Notes: generated by a model from the letters alone, not told the origin. A DNA stretch of 64,000 nucleotides from Halopiger goleimassiliensis (GCF_000455345.1 NZ_HG315690.1:588815-652814), one strand, 5' to 3'. Positions 51,415 through 61,257 are shown, counted from the first letter of the stretch. Program-made: numbers and translations.

Positions 51415-52593
51415 CTAGAAGTGTACGCCGCGTTCTTCGGTCAGTTTGTACGCCGAGACGCCCCAGACGTAGCTCTGCCCGGGCCACCAGGTGCGGGCGT
51501 TGTTGAAGCCGGCGACGAGGACCTCGCCCTCGGGGAGGTCCGGGTGATCGTAGTAACTCACCGACCCGCTGTCGCCGTCGGTGAGGTCCATCTCGCCGCC
51601 CCACCGAATCTGGCCGCGCCGACAGAACTCGTCCGTGAAACACGTCACCGCGTCGAACCCCTGAACCCGGCCGGTCGTGTGACCGGTCAACGCGCCCACT
51701 TTCTCGAGTTCCTCGCCCCGCGCGACGAGATCGGCCAGTCCGAACCGGGTTAGCTGCCCGCGGACGCGGACGGGACGGGGGGCTGCGATCTCGCTCGTCG
51801 GTTCGAACCGACCGTCCGGTTCGATCAGGGCGACGTCCTCGGTCGGGTACGCGACCGACACCGTGCCGAGGTCGATCGTCTCTGCATCGTCCACCGGGAG
51901 CATCAACCCTTCGTCGAGCGGCTCTTCGACGCCCTCGTAGGCGTGTTCCGCCGTCGCGAAGAACCGCCGCGCCGAGTCCGGATCGTAGATGGCGGGACTG
52001 AGCGTCGCCATACTCGAAGCGGTCTCGCAGACGACGCCGCTCGGTGCCCGCCCGTCGGTGACGTCGAACGCCGACGCGAAACGCGGATTGGCGGGTTCGG
52101 GACTCTCCGAGAAGTCCTCGATCTCGAGGATCGTCTCTGCGTCGATCGAGATGCCCTCCGCGAGGTCCCGGAACAGGTCACGCAGGGAATCCCCTTCGTT
52201 CGAGATGCCTACTGAGACGGTCGCGGTCTCGCTGTCGTACGAGCCTGGAACGACCGCACTGCCGAGGTATCCGGTGAACGCGACACTGGCGAGGAGTTCG
52301 TTGAGTTCGATCGCTTTGGTGACGGCCGCGTACCACTTCGCGGGTACGTACTTGATTCGTTCTTCTAACGAGAACGGATCGTCCGGATCCGAGCGGACGA
52401 GTGCGGTAACGACGGGTACCTCGCCGTCGTCGGCGGCGAGAAAGTCCTCGGCACCGAGGAAACTCGCCATCCCGAGTGCGTACCCGCCGCTGGCGACCGT
52501 CCGCAGGAACTCTCGCCGATCCGTTCCCGATTCGATCCGATCGGAAAGCCCTGCGAGTCGTGCGACGAGTCCGTCCGTTCGTTCATCTGACAT
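51415..52593 (-). CDS. Tat-exported trypsin-like serine protease candidate
   Basis: 392 residues. Tat motif DRREFLRTV (Arg26-Arg27) and hydrophobic core to about residue 50. No trypsin name is obvious by overall sequence, but a full triad can be laid out: His217 in ATAEHAYEG (compare TAxHC), Asp253 in EDVALIEP (compare DxALI), Ser342 in DGDSGSVSYY, with glycine-rich GALTGHTTGRVQGFD upstream as in chymotrypsin-fold proteases. Cysteines near 318 and 324 could form a disulphide. So a secreted or membrane-tethered serine protease of an unusual haloarchaeal type is likely. Followed by a small membrane protein. Confidence 0.7.
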   Translation of the reverse strand: MSDERTDGLVARLAGLSDRIESGTDRREFLRTVASGGYALGMASFLGAEDFLAADDGEVPVVTALVRSDPDDPFSLEERIKYVPAKWYAAVTKAIELNELLASVAFTGYLGSAVVPGSYDSETATVSVGISNEGDSLRDLFRDLAEGISIDAETILEIEDFSESPEPANPRFASAFDVTDGRAPSGVVCETASSMATLSPAIYDPDSARRFFATAEHAYEGVEEPLDEGLMLPVDDAETIDLGTVSVAYPTEDVALIEPDGRFEPTSEIAAPRPVRVRGQLTRFGLADLVARGEELEKVGALTGHTTGRVQGFDAVTCFTDEFCRRGQIRWGGEMDLTDGDSGSVSYYDHPDLPEGEVLVAGFNNARTWWPGQSYVWGVSAYKLTEERGVHF

Positions 52594-52617
52594 GCCGTCG
52601 TCCCGGTACTGGCTGTT

Positions 52618-52665
52618 GATGGGCCCGTGCGGGCATAGCTAATGTTCACGTACACGGGGCCCATC
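52618..52665. promoter_or_regulatory. Long inverted repeat upstream of the protease gene
   Basis: GATGGGCCCGTG (52618-52629) and CACGGGGCCCATC (52653-52665) are inverted copies except for one extra G; loop 23 bases. It starts 25 bases before the protease ATG (minus strand) and directly abuts the palindrome at 52666. Could be an operator or an mRNA hairpin. Confidence 0.45.
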
Positions 52666-52682
52666 GAGAGCTACCGGTAACT
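52666..52682. repeat. 17-base imperfect palindrome, copy 2
   Basis: GAGAGCTACCGGTAACT, identical to 48718-48734. It lies 73 bases before the protease start, next to the inverted repeat. Confidence 0.5.
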
Positions 52683-53132
52683 ACTGCAAAACCGTCGAAA
52701 GCCGTTCTGCCTGCAGGTGCCGCCAGCCATCCCCGTTCCCTCTGGCAACTGGCTCGCCACTACGGGAGCCGAAACGACCGATTACTGCCGACGCGAGGGT
52801 CGGCGACGTGGTCGACGCTCGAGCCGAAGCGGACAGCTATCGCCCAGAACATAATACCTGCACGACTGAACGGAAGCGTTCGTCACACACCACCGTTTGG
52901 ATACGGATGTCTCCGTGCTGGTGACCACGGAGGCAGCGACCCACTCTCGATCGGTTCGCGCCCGCTCCACCCCCCGACCTCCCTTCCCCTTCCCTCCTCG
53001 CCGACCCCTCGTGGCGAGTCATGGTCGATCCGCGGTGCGAACCGGTTTCTCCCCCTTTCGTCGATCGCTCTTCGAGTCGAACCGCCGGAACGCAGATCGG
53101 CTTGATTCGCTGATTGCCACCCGCGGCATGGA

Positions 53133-53140
53133 TTTTTTAG
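53133..53140 (+). promoter_or_regulatory. TATA-like box for the carboxyltransferase gene
   Basis: TTTTTTAG, 23-30 bases before ATG 53163; leaderless spacing. Confidence 0.45.
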
Positions 53141-53162
53141 GAACACTCACGCACCGTTAGAT

Positions 53163-54962
53163 ATGCGAGTTCGTATCGCAGCAGGGGCGACCGACGAGGA
53201 AGCGAGCGCGATCGCCGCTGCGCTGTCCGAACACCTCGGCGACTCCGTCGAGGTGTTCGTCGGCGACGACACGGAGCCGACGGTCGTCCACGAGCGTGAG
53301 GAGCACGCGACGTCGGGCCAGCGAGCTACGGCTCCCCAATCCGCGGACGGATCCGCCGGGCCGGAGCGTCCAACGGACGACCTCGAGCCGACCGATCGCG
53401 AGCGCAGACTCCGCGAGGAGATCGAAGACATCCACGAGGGTGGCCCCGAGAAGTACAGAGCACAGCTACCGGAGGAGAACAAGCTGTTCGTCCGCGACCG
53501 GCTGGACCTGTGGTTCGGCGGCGACGACGACGCTTTCCTCTTCGAGGACGGGACGTTCGCGGCGTTCGACGACTGGCATCCCGATGGCGTCGGCGAGCCG
53601 ACCGACGACCGACTGCCCGCGGACGGGCTCATCACGGGCGGGGCGACCTTCGAGGGCCGGGACGTCCACTTCATGGCGAACGATTACACCGTCAAGCGCG
53701 GCAGTATGGCCGAGAAGGGCGTCGAGAAGTTCCTGCGGATGCAACAGCGCGCCCTGAAGACCGGCCAGCCGGTGCTGTACCTGATGGACTCCTCGGGCGG
53801 GCGGATCGACCAGCAGACCGGCTTCTTCGCCAACCGCGAGGGCATCGGGAAGTACTACTACAACCACTCGATGCTCTCGGGGCGCGTTCCCCAGATCTGC
53901 GTCCTCTACGGCCCCTGCATCGCCGGCGCGGCCTACACGCCCGTCTTCGCCGACTTCACGATCATGGTCGAGGAGATGTCCGCGATGGCCATCGCCTCCC
54001 CGCGGATGGTGCAGATGGTCACCGGCGAGGAGATCAGCCTCGAGGAACTGGGCGGACCGCAGGTCCACGCCCGCGAATCCGGCTCCGCCGATCTCGTCGC
54101 GGAAGACGAGGAGCACGCCCGCGAACTGGCCGCGCAGTTGCTCTCGTACCTGCCGAACAACGCCGACGAATCGCCGCCCCGAACGGACGGGACGGCACCG
54201 GCGAACTCGCCCGCGGGTCTCGACGCCGTCGTCCCCCAGGAACCGAACCGGGGGTACGACATGCACGACGTGATCGACCGGCTCGTCGACGCGGGTTCAG
54301 TCCTCGAGTTACGCCCGGATTACGGGTCGGAGATCCTGACGGCGTTCGCCCGCGTCGACGGCCGACCGATCGGTATCGTCGCGAACCAGCCCGCGAACCG
54401 CGCCGGCGCGATCTTTCCCGACGCCGCGGAGAAGGCCGCCCAGTTCATCTGGACCTGCGACGCGTTCAACGTGCCCTTACTCTACCTCTGTGACACCCCC
54501 GGTTTCATGGCCGGTTCGGGGGTCGAGAAGGAGGGCATCTTAGAGCAGGGCAAACGGATGATCTACGCGACCTCCTCCGCGACGGTGCCCAAGCAGACCG
54601 TCGTCGTACGAAAGGCCTACGGCGCGGGCATCTACGCGATGGGCGGGCCCGCCTACGATCCCGAGAGCGTCCTCGCGCTTCCCTCGGGAGAGATCGCCAT
54701 CATGGGCCCCGAGGCGGCGATCAACGCCGTCTACGCCCGGAAACTGGCCGAGATCGACGACCCCGAGGAACGCGAGCGGAAAGAACGGGAACTCCGCGAG
54801 GAGTACCGCGAGGACATCGACGTCCACCGAATGGCCAGCGAGGTCGTCATCGACGAGATCGTTCCCCCGAGTTCCCTGCGCGAGCAACTCGAGCGTCGCT
54901 TCGCGTTCTACGAGGGGCTCGAAAAGGACCTGCCGAGCAAGAAACACGGAACGGTTCTCTGA
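53163..54962 (+). CDS. pccB: Acyl-CoA (propionyl-CoA) carboxylase, carboxyltransferase subunit with epsilon/PccX-like N-terminus
   Basis: 599 residues. From about residue 76 on it is a biotin-dependent carboxyltransferase: DRLDLWFGG, the acyl-CoA/biotin oxyanion motifs SSGGRIDQQ, GPCIAGAAYTPVFADFTIM and, in the second half, CDTPGFMAGSGVEKEGILEQG and YGAGIYAMGG. Residues 1-45 (RVRIAAGATDEEASAIAAAL) look like the small epsilon/PccX subunits of actinobacterial and haloarchaeal acyl-CoA carboxylases, here fused; 46-75 is an acidic linker. Propionyl-CoA is the likely substrate given methylmalonyl-CoA mutase at 2341. The biotin carboxylase/BCCP subunit is not in this window. Confidence 0.88.
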   Translation: MRVRIAAGATDEEASAIAAALSEHLGDSVEVFVGDDTEPTVVHEREEHATSGQRATAPQSADGSAGPERPTDDLEPTDRERRLREEIEDIHEGGPEKYRAQLPEENKLFVRDRLDLWFGGDDDAFLFEDGTFAAFDDWHPDGVGEPTDDRLPADGLITGGATFEGRDVHFMANDYTVKRGSMAEKGVEKFLRMQQRALKTGQPVLYLMDSSGGRIDQQTGFFANREGIGKYYYNHSMLSGRVPQICVLYGPCIAGAAYTPVFADFTIMVEEMSAMAIASPRMVQMVTGEEISLEELGGPQVHARESGSADLVAEDEEHARELAAQLLSYLPNNADESPPRTDGTAPANSPAGLDAVVPQEPNRGYDMHDVIDRLVDAGSVLELRPDYGSEILTAFARVDGRPIGIVANQPANRAGAIFPDAAEKAAQFIWTCDAFNVPLLYLCDTPGFMAGSGVEKEGILEQGKRMIYATSSATVPKQTVVVRKAYGAGIYAMGGPAYDPESVLALPSGEIAIMGPEAAINAVYARKLAEIDDPEERERKERELREEYREDIDVHRMASEVVIDEIVPPSSLREQLERRFAFYEGLEKDLPSKKHGTVL

Positions 54963-55112
54963 CCGCCTGCAGAGGCACTGTTGACCTTCTACTGAATCGG
55001 TCGTCCTCCCCACTGGTACTGGTGGCGGTCCGTCGAGGGACGGTACGGCCGCAGTTGCGAACGATTACTGACGCGTACGCCGGCACCTCGATCGCCTACG
55101 GCTGCCATAACA

Positions 55113-55541
55113 ATGCCCCCGACGCTGGAAGCGCCGCGCACGGCGTCCGCTCCCTTCGGCGACGGCCGGTTCGACTCCGGTCGGGAGCGTATGAGTTCCG
55201 ACGGCGCGTACTCACACCGCGCCCTGCCCGTCGACGTGACGGCGCTCGCCCTCGAGCGTCTCCTCTGGGGGCTGGTCGCGCTGTCGCTGATCGGCGACGT
55301 CGCGACGACGTTCCTGGGGTTGCACCTCGGCCTCGCGGAGGCGAACCCGGTCGCCCGCAGCGCGATCGACGGCTACGGCCTCGTCGGGATGCTCGCGCTG
55401 AAGGCCGTCGCGGTCGGGATCGGGGTCGCCTGTCGACCCCTCCTGCCCGCCATCTACCGGCCCATCATCCCCGCGGGATTGGCCGTCCCCTGGGCGATCG
55501 CCGTCGGAATCAACCTCTATACGATCTCGACGATCGTCTGA
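55113..55541 (+). CDS. DUF5658-type membrane protein
   Basis: 142 residues. After a polar lead of about 40, three helices; GDVATTFLGLHLGLAEANPVAR is the family hallmark. Function unknown. ATG 55113 gives the longest form; ATG 55191 (MSSDGAYS) is also plausible. Confidence 0.75.
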   Translation: MPPTLEAPRTASAPFGDGRFDSGRERMSSDGAYSHRALPVDVTALALERLLWGLVALSLIGDVATTFLGLHLGLAEANPVARSAIDGYGLVGMLALKAVAVGIGVACRPLLPAIYRPIIPAGLAVPWAIAVGINLYTISTIV

Positions 55542-55666
55542 CCGTCTCGAGGACAGCGTCTCGTACGGGTCACCACGTCTCTCGACGGTCGGAGCATCCC
55601 GATCCCGACACAACAGTCGCCGAGCCGGGACCGGCGTGAACGCCGAGCGAGTTCCGACTCCCGACG

Positions 55667-56290
55667 TCAGTCTTCGAATCGAACCGTGACCTCGTGGGCG
55701 GCGTCGCCCCACTCCGACTGCGAGATGCTGTAGCGATAGCAGTCGGCCGGTTCGTCGTTTATCACGACGTAGTTCCGGAGTCGCCCTTCCCGGCTACCGC
55801 CGTAGGTCTCGACGTACTTCTCGATCGCCCGGTTCGACCGGTCGTTGTCGACGTGAGCAGCCACGGCCACCAGCTCGAGGTCCAGGCGGTCGAACGCGAG
55901 TTCGAGGAACGCCGCGGCGCGCTCGCCGGAGTATCCCCGGCCCCAGAAGGGCTTGCGGAGCCAGATACCCATGCCGAGCGTCCGCTTCTCCCACTCGACG
56001 CCGAACCCGGCGGTACCCGCGATCTCGCCGCCACGGTCTTCACCCTCCCGTGGCCGGATCACGTACGACGCGCCGTCGCTCGACTCGTACTGCTCGGTGA
56101 CCTCCTCGACGAACTCGAGCGTCTCCTTCGGCGTCTCGTGGGGGTCCCACGGCATGTACTCGGTGACCTCGTCGATGTACGGATCCGATGAACAGATCTC
56201 GTACAACTCGAGCGTGTCGACAGTCTCCGGACCCACCGCCTCGAGTCGCAGTCGGTCGGTGACGATCGTTTCGGGGAACACGTCGCCCAT
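55667..56290 (-). CDS. GNAT-family N-acetyltransferase (RimJ/RimL type)
   Basis: 207 residues. N-terminal TDRLRLEAVGPETVDTL, the acetyl-CoA pyrophosphate loop RKPFWGRGYSGERAAAF (Q/RxxGxG/A), and ELVAVAAHVDNDRSNRAIEKY, the conserved asparagine/tyrosine end. Likely acetylates a protein N-terminus or small molecule. Confidence 0.9.
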   Translation of the reverse strand: MGDVFPETIVTDRLRLEAVGPETVDTLELYEICSSDPYIDEVTEYMPWDPHETPKETLEFVEEVTEQYESSDGASYVIRPREGEDRGGEIAGTAGFGVEWEKRTLGMGIWLRKPFWGRGYSGERAAAFLELAFDRLDLELVAVAAHVDNDRSNRAIEKYVETYGGSREGRLRNYVVINDEPADCYRYSISQSEWGDAAHEVTVRFED

Positions 56291-56389
56291 ACGACTCGTG
56301 TCGACCGGTTGAGTAAAATCCCTACCGGTGGTGTGTGGGACGGTAGCGCGGTCGTGCTCGGCCGGTCGCCGACGGCGGGCCGTGGGCGA

Positions 56390-56848
56390 TCAGTCCGACG
56401 CGTACTCGCGTTTCAGCGAGAGGACCGTCCGGTCGAACTCGCAGACGAGGTCGTCGTGCTGGTTGAACACCTCGACGTGCATGGTCACGATTCCGCGTTC
56501 GCCGTCGCTGGTCTCGCGTTTGTCCGTCACCGTCGACTGGACGCGGATCGTATCGCCGTGAAAGACCGGATTCGGATGCTCGACCTCGTCGTACGAGAGG
56601 TTCGCGACGATCGTGCCGTCGGTCGTCTCGGGGATCGTGATCCCGACCGCGAGGCTCATCGTGTAGAGGCCGTTGACCAGCCGTTCGCCGAACTCCGTCT
56701 CGGCGGCGAACTCCCGATCGAGGTGCAACGGCTGCTGGTTCATCGTCATGTCGCAGAAGCGCTGGTTGTCGCTCTCCGTGATCGTCCGCCGTCGCTCGTG
56801 TTCGATCGTCTCGCCGACCTCGAACTCCTCGTAGTAGAGCCCGGTCAT
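56390..56848 (-). CDS. MaoC-like hot-dog dehydratase
   Basis: 152 residues, a single hot-dog domain. The hydratase-2 catalytic region is NQQPLHLDREFAAET (the D-x5-H type, Asn/His variation), preceded by RRTITESDNQRFCDMT. Substrates in the family are (R)-specific enoyl-CoA or mesaconyl-like CoA esters. ATG 56848 (MTGLYYEEF). Neighbour on the right is an aldehyde dehydrogenase on the same strand, gap about 106 bases. Confidence 0.87.
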   Translation of the reverse strand: MTGLYYEEFEVGETIEHERRRTITESDNQRFCDMTMNQQPLHLDREFAAETEFGERLVNGLYTMSLAVGITIPETTDGTIVANLSYDEVEHPNPVFHGDTIRVQSTVTDKRETSDGERGIVTMHVEVFNQHDDLVCEFDRTVLSLKREYASD

Positions 56849-56954
56849 ACCTTCAGGATCGATCAGCCGGAACAAAAGGGTGGCGGGCAATCGCTCGAGT
56901 CGGGCTGCCGGGCTGGATAGCCCACCGAACACAAGGCCCGCTCCGAAAGACGGG

Positions 56955-58352
56955 TTACTCGACAGACGCGGTCTCCTCGCCAGCCTTGTGCTGCACCCAG
57001 ATCGTCTTGCGGTTGACGAACTCGAGGATGCCGTCGCGGGCGAGTTCGCGGCCGTAGCCCGAGTCCTTGACGCCGCCGAAGGGCAGGCGCGGGTCGGACT
57101 TGACGAGTTCGTTCACGAAGGCCATCCCGGACTCGAACCGCCGGGCGACGCGCTCGCCGCGCTCGAGGTCCTCGGTCCAGACGCTCGCGCCGAGGCCGAA
57201 CCGGGTGTCGTTGGCCTTCTCGATCGCGGCCTCCTCGTCGGGGACGCGGAAGACGGTCGCCACGGGACCGAACAGTTCCTCGCAGTCCGCCGGGGCGTTT
57301 TCGGGGACGTCCGAGAGCACCGTCGGCGGGTAGAACGCGCCGTCGCGGTCGAGCGGTTCGCCACCGAGGCGGACCTCGCCACCCATCTCGACGGTCTCCT
57401 CGACCTGGTCGTGCAGTTCCCGCATGAGGTCTTCGCGCGCCTGCGGCCCGACGTCGGTCTCCTCCTCGAGTGGGTCGCCGATAACCTGGTCGGACATGGC
57501 GTCGACGAACCGGTCGACGAACTCGTCGTAGACGTCCTCGACGACGATAAAGCGCTTCGCCGCGATGCAGGACTGGCCGGAGTTGAGCAGTCGCCCCTGG
57601 ACCGCCGTCTCGACGGCCCGGTCCATCGGCGCATCCTCGAGGACGACGAACGGATCGCTGCCGCCCAGTTCGAGCACGCTCTTCGTGAGTTCGCTGCCCG
57701 CGGTCTCCGCGACGGCCCGTCCCGCACCCTCGCTGCCGGTGAGGGTGACCCCCTTGACCCGATCGTCCTCGATGACCGCGTCGACCTCGTCGGAGCCGAT
57801 CAGCAACGAGGTGAAGACGCCCTCGGGGTAGCCGGCCTCCCGGAAGACCTCTTCGATCGCTCGCGCACACCCGGGGACGTTGGAGGCGTGTTTCAGCAGG
57901 CCGACGTTGCCCGCCGTGAGATTGGGCGCGGCGAAGCGAAATACCTGCCAGAACGGGAAGTTCCAGGGCATGATCGCCAGGATCGGCCCGAGGGGCTGGG
58001 AGACCACTTTCGTCTCGGCGTCGGGTTCGCCCGCGAGGTGCTCGTCCTCGAGGAACTCGGCGGCGTGTTCGGCGTAGTAGTCACACACCCACGCACACTT
58101 CTCGACCTCCGAACGGGACTGGTCGATCGGCTTGCCCATCTCCCGGGTCATCAGTTCGGCGTACTCGTCGGCGTTCTCCCGCAGCACGTCACCCGCCGCC
58201 GCGATGCGTTGCTGGCGTCGCTCGATCGGTACCTCGCGCCACGCCTCGAAGGCGTCGGTCGCGCGCTCGAGGTGGGCTTCCCGTCGGTCGGAATCCGACT
58301 CGTACGTGTCGACGACCGCTCCGGTAGCCGGGTTGGTACTTTCGATGGCCAT
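56955..58352 (-). CDS. NAD(P)-dependent aldehyde dehydrogenase (succinate-semialdehyde-like)
   Basis: 465 residues. Oxyanion Asn131 in MPWNFPFW, general base Glu228 in LELGGSDPF, catalytic Cys262 in [11 protein letters not shown]. The order SDPF and the N-terminal ESTNPATG are typical of succinate-semialdehyde/GabD-like members. ATG 58352 (MAIESTNP). Substrate not proven. Confidence 0.92.
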   Translation of the reverse strand: MAIESTNPATGAVVDTYESDSDRREAHLERATDAFEAWREVPIERRQQRIAAAGDVLRENADEYAELMTREMGKPIDQSRSEVEKCAWVCDYYAEHAAEFLEDEHLAGEPDAETKVVSQPLGPILAIMPWNFPFWQVFRFAAPNLTAGNVGLLKHASNVPGCARAIEEVFREAGYPEGVFTSLLIGSDEVDAVIEDDRVKGVTLTGSEGAGRAVAETAGSELTKSVLELGGSDPFVVLEDAPMDRAVETAVQGRLLNSGQSCIAAKRFIVVEDVYDEFVDRFVDAMSDQVIGDPLEEETDVGPQAREDLMRELHDQVEETVEMGGEVRLGGEPLDRDGAFYPPTVLSDVPENAPADCEELFGPVATVFRVPDEEAAIEKANDTRFGLGASVWTEDLERGERVARRFESGMAFVNELVKSDPRLPFGGVKDSGYGRELARDGILEFVNRKTIWVQHKAGEETASVE

Positions 58353-58558
58353 ACAGGAAATCACGACGAGCACACGCTTGAAACACGGGCCCGGGTACAC
58401 AGCAAGCGGGTGTGCAACTATTGCCCCAACCGGAACGTAGTAGCAAGGGCTTTACTTCGGGGGGACACAATCGAAGCCATGGACCCGCGAAGCGACGCCG
58501 CCGTCCGAACACCGTCGTCTGGCCTGCGGAGTCGTTTCGACGGGCAGCAGCTCCGATT

Positions 58559-59833
58559 ATGACTACAGCCGACCCTACAGCCGAACCCGAGCCGGAGAGT
58601 GCCGTCGAAACGGCCCGTCGCCAGCTCGAGCGTGCCGCCGCTCACCTGGACGTCGACGACGGGATCGTAGAGCGACTGCGTCATCCGACGAGCGTCTATC
58701 GCGTGACGATTCCGGTCGAACGCGACGACGGTTCGACGGAGATGTTCACGGGCTATCGCGCCCATCACGACAGCGTGCGCGGTCCGTACAAGGGTGGGCT
58801 GCGCTACCACCCCGACGTCAGCGAGGAGGAGTCGATCGGGCTCTCGATGTGGATGACCTGGAAGTGTGCGGTGATGAACCTGCCCTTCGGCGGCGCAAAA
58901 GGTGGCATCGTGGTCGATCCAAAGGAACTCAGTTCCGACGAGAAAGAACGGCTCACCCGCCGGTTCGCCGAGGAACTGCGTCCCATCATCGGTCCGATGA
59001 AGGACATCCCAGCGCCGGACATGGGTACCGATCCGGCGACGATGGCCTGGTTCATGGACGCCTACTCGATGCAGGAAGGCGAAACGACGCCCGGCGTCGT
59101 CACCGGTAAACCGCCCGTCGTCGGCGGCTCCTACGGCCGTGAGGAGGCACCCGGTCGCAGCGTCGGGATCATCACCCGGGAGGCCGTCGACTACTACGGC
59201 TGGGACCTCGAGGACCTCACGGTCGCCGTCCAAGGGTTCGGGAGCGTCGGAGCCAACGCCGCCCGGTATCTGGACGACCGGGGTGCGTCGGTCGTCGCCG
59301 TCTCCGACGTCGACGGTGCGATCTACGATCCGGACGGCCTCGACACGAACGACGTCGAAGACCACGACGAGACGCCGGGAATGGTCTCGGGCTACGACGC
59401 CCCGGAGACGATGAGCAACGAGGAGTTGCTCGAGCTCGACGTCGACGTTCTCATCCCGGCCGCGATCGGCAACGTCCTCACCGCCGAGAACGCCGCCAAC
59501 GTACAGGCCGACATGATCGTCGAGGGCGCGAACGGGCCGACGACCTCGACGGCCGGTCAGATCTTCGAAGAGCGGGACATTCCCGTCATCCCGGACATCC
59601 TCGCCAACGCGGGCGGCGTCACCGTTTCGTACTTCGAGTGGCTCCAGGACATCAACCGCCGCGCGTGGTCGCTCGAGCGCGTCAATCAGGAACTCGAGGA
59701 GGAGATGCTCGAGGCCTGGCGGGCCGTCCGGGAGGAGTACGACTCTCGCGACGTCACCTGGCGCGACGCGACCTACATCGTCGCCCTCTCGCGGATAGCC
59801 GAGGCCCACGAGGCCCGCGGTCTCTGGCCGTAA
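58559..59833 (+). CDS. gdhA: Glutamate dehydrogenase, paralogue 1
   Basis: 424 residues, hexameric Glu/Leu/Phe/Val dehydrogenase. Substrate lysines in [11 protein letters not shown] and [12 protein letters not shown], catalytic Asp in PAPDMGTD, Rossmann [12 protein letters not shown] with acidic end AVSDVDG (favours NAD over NADP as a hint only). Interconverts glutamate and 2-oxoglutarate plus ammonia. Divergent from the aldehyde dehydrogenase. The second paralogue starts at 62329. Confidence 0.92.
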   Translation: MTTADPTAEPEPESAVETARRQLERAAAHLDVDDGIVERLRHPTSVYRVTIPVERDDGSTEMFTGYRAHHDSVRGPYKGGLRYHPDVSEEESIGLSMWMTWKCAVMNLPFGGAKGGIVVDPKELSSDEKERLTRRFAEELRPIIGPMKDIPAPDMGTDPATMAWFMDAYSMQEGETTPGVVTGKPPVVGGSYGREEAPGRSVGIITREAVDYYGWDLEDLTVAVQGFGSVGANAARYLDDRGASVVAVSDVDGAIYDPDGLDTNDVEDHDETPGMVSGYDAPETMSNEELLELDVDVLIPAAIGNVLTAENAANVQADMIVEGANGPTTSTAGQIFEERDIPVIPDILANAGGVTVSYFEWLQDINRRAWSLERVNQELEEEMLEAWRAVREEYDSRDVTWRDATYIVALSRIAEAHEARGLWP

Positions 59834-59923
59834 CGCCGTCGCCGTCGGTCCACGCCAGCAGCCGAGTGTCGACGTTCGGACCAGAACACTTGTTATTCAC
59901 ACTCCGTTAGGTTCGAACGAACG

Positions 59924-60508
59924 ATGGGATCGGAACGGGAGTCGATCGACCGCCGGACCGTCCTCGGAGCTCTCTGCGCCGGTAGCGTCGGCGCTGTCGC
60001 CGGCTGTCTGGGGGGCGACGAGAGCGAAGACGACGAGGAAGAGGAGGGAGTCGAACCCCAGCCCGTATCCGTCGATTCCGATGCGGACTGGTTGACGGCG
60101 TCGATCACCGACGTCACGACCGAGGAAGACGTGCGGATCGCCGATGCGAACCGACCGACGATGCTCCACACGTTCGCGACGGGGTGTGCGGCCTGCCAGA
60201 GCCAACACCGGCAGTTCGGTATCGCCTACGATCGGATCGGCGACGACGTGACGATCCTCGATCTGACGATCGATCCCGACGCCGATCCGGAGGACATCCG
60301 CGAGTACGCGGTCGAAGACGGCTACGAGTGGCGCTTCGGGATCAGTACGCCGGACCTCATCGGGAGTCTGGTCGACTCGTTCGGTAGCGACGTCCGAACC
60401 AGCGCGGCGTCACCGGTCGTCCTCGTCTGTTCGGACGATGAGGTATACACCCTCGACAAGGTCGTCTACGCCGACGAGTTCGAATCCGTCCTCGAGGAGG
60501 TCTGTTGA
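59924..60508 (+). CDS. Tat-exported thioredoxin-like lipoprotein
   Basis: 194 residues. RRTVLGALCA signal, lipobox VAGC (Cys28), acidic linker, then a thioredoxin fold with CAAC (88-91) in FATGCAACQSQHRQF and proline in AASPVVLVCS. TlpA/SCO-like peroxiredoxin-type family. A CTTGTTATTC box about 30 bases upstream. Followed by CcdA with overlapping reading frames, so the redox pair is likely one operon for extracytoplasmic thiol reduction or cytochrome maturation. Confidence 0.88.
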   Translation: MGSERESIDRRTVLGALCAGSVGAVAGCLGGDESEDDEEEEGVEPQPVSVDSDADWLTASITDVTTEEDVRIADANRPTMLHTFATGCAACQSQHRQFGIAYDRIGDDVTILDLTIDPDADPEDIREYAVEDGYEWRFGISTPDLIGSLVDSFGSDVRTSAASPVVLVCSDDEVYTLDKVVYADEFESVLEEVC

Positions 60509-60519
60509 CCGTCGTGGCG

Positions 60520-61257
60520 ATGGCGTCGACGAGCGCGGCGCTCCTCGAGTTTTTCCTGCTGGGGCTCGCGACGCCGCTGACGGCGGCGTGTGTCATCCCG
60601 CTGTATCCCGGGTTCCTCGCGTATCTGACGTCGGTCGGCGGAGACGACGACGGTGGCAGATCCACTCCCGTCGCTCTGCTTGGCGTTCTCGTGGTCGCGG
60701 GTGTGCTGGCGTTCATGGCGGTCGTCGGACTGCTCTGGACCGCCGTCTTCGGGGGCGGCGTAACCGACGCGGTCGAGCGACTCTCGCCGCTGGCGTTCGC
60801 CGTGCTGGCCGTCGTCGGCCTGGTACTGGTCGTCTCGCCCGGCGGCTTCTCCCGACTGCCGACGATCGAGCCACCCCACTCGCGGTATCCGACGGCGTCA
60901 GCGTTCGCCTACGGCTTCTTCTTCGGCGCGATCGTCATCCCCTGTAATCCGGGCCTGGTCGCGCTGTTCGTCAGCCGATCGACGGTCGCGTTCCCGGCGT
61001 TCGACGCCGGGTGGGAGGTCCTGCTCGGCTTCCTCGCGTTCGGCCTGGGCATCGGCGCACCGTTGCTGGCGTTCGCACTGCTCGATCAAGCCTCCAGCCG
61101 GCGGATCACGCGAACGCTCGCGCGGCACAGCGGCGCGATCAACCGCGCCGTCGGCGTCGTATTGCTTGCCGTCTCCGCCTACTACCTGGTGTTCGTCTTC
61201 CAGGTCGTGCCCGGTACCGCCGGCCTCGAGCCACCCCTCGAGTATCCGCCGGTCTGA
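60520..61257 (+). CDS. ccdA: Cytochrome c biogenesis/thiol transporter CcdA-like
   Basis: 245 residues from ATG 60520 (MASTSAALLEFF); an in-frame TTG at 60505 overlaps the upstream stop by four bases and is an alternative. Six helices. The redox cysteines lie in two symmetric motifs: AACVIPLYPGFLAYL and VIPCNPGLVALF, as in CcdA/DsbD. It shuttles reductant across the membrane, presumably to the lipoprotein encoded just upstream. Confidence 0.88.
   Translation: MASTSAALLEFFLLGLATPLTAACVIPLYPGFLAYLTSVGGDDDGGRSTPVALLGVLVVAGVLAFMAVVGLLWTAVFGGGVTDAVERLSPLAFAVLAVVGLVLVVSPGGFSRLPTIEPPHSRYPTASAFAYGFFFGAIVIPCNPGLVALFVSRSTVAFPAFDAGWEVLLGFLAFGLGIGAPLLAFALLDQASSRRITRTLARHSGAINRAVGVVLLAVSAYYLVFVFQVVPGTAGLEPPLEYPPV

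Larger units (their letters stand above)
52594..53162. other. 569-base regulatory-looking gap
   Basis: No credible gene. It holds the inverted repeat at 52618-52665, the palindrome copy at 52666-52682, and the TATA box of the carboxyltransferase gene at 53133-53140. The middle (52700-53100) contains only arginine/serine-rich frames with no plausible start or homology; I see nothing else in it. Confidence 0.5.
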
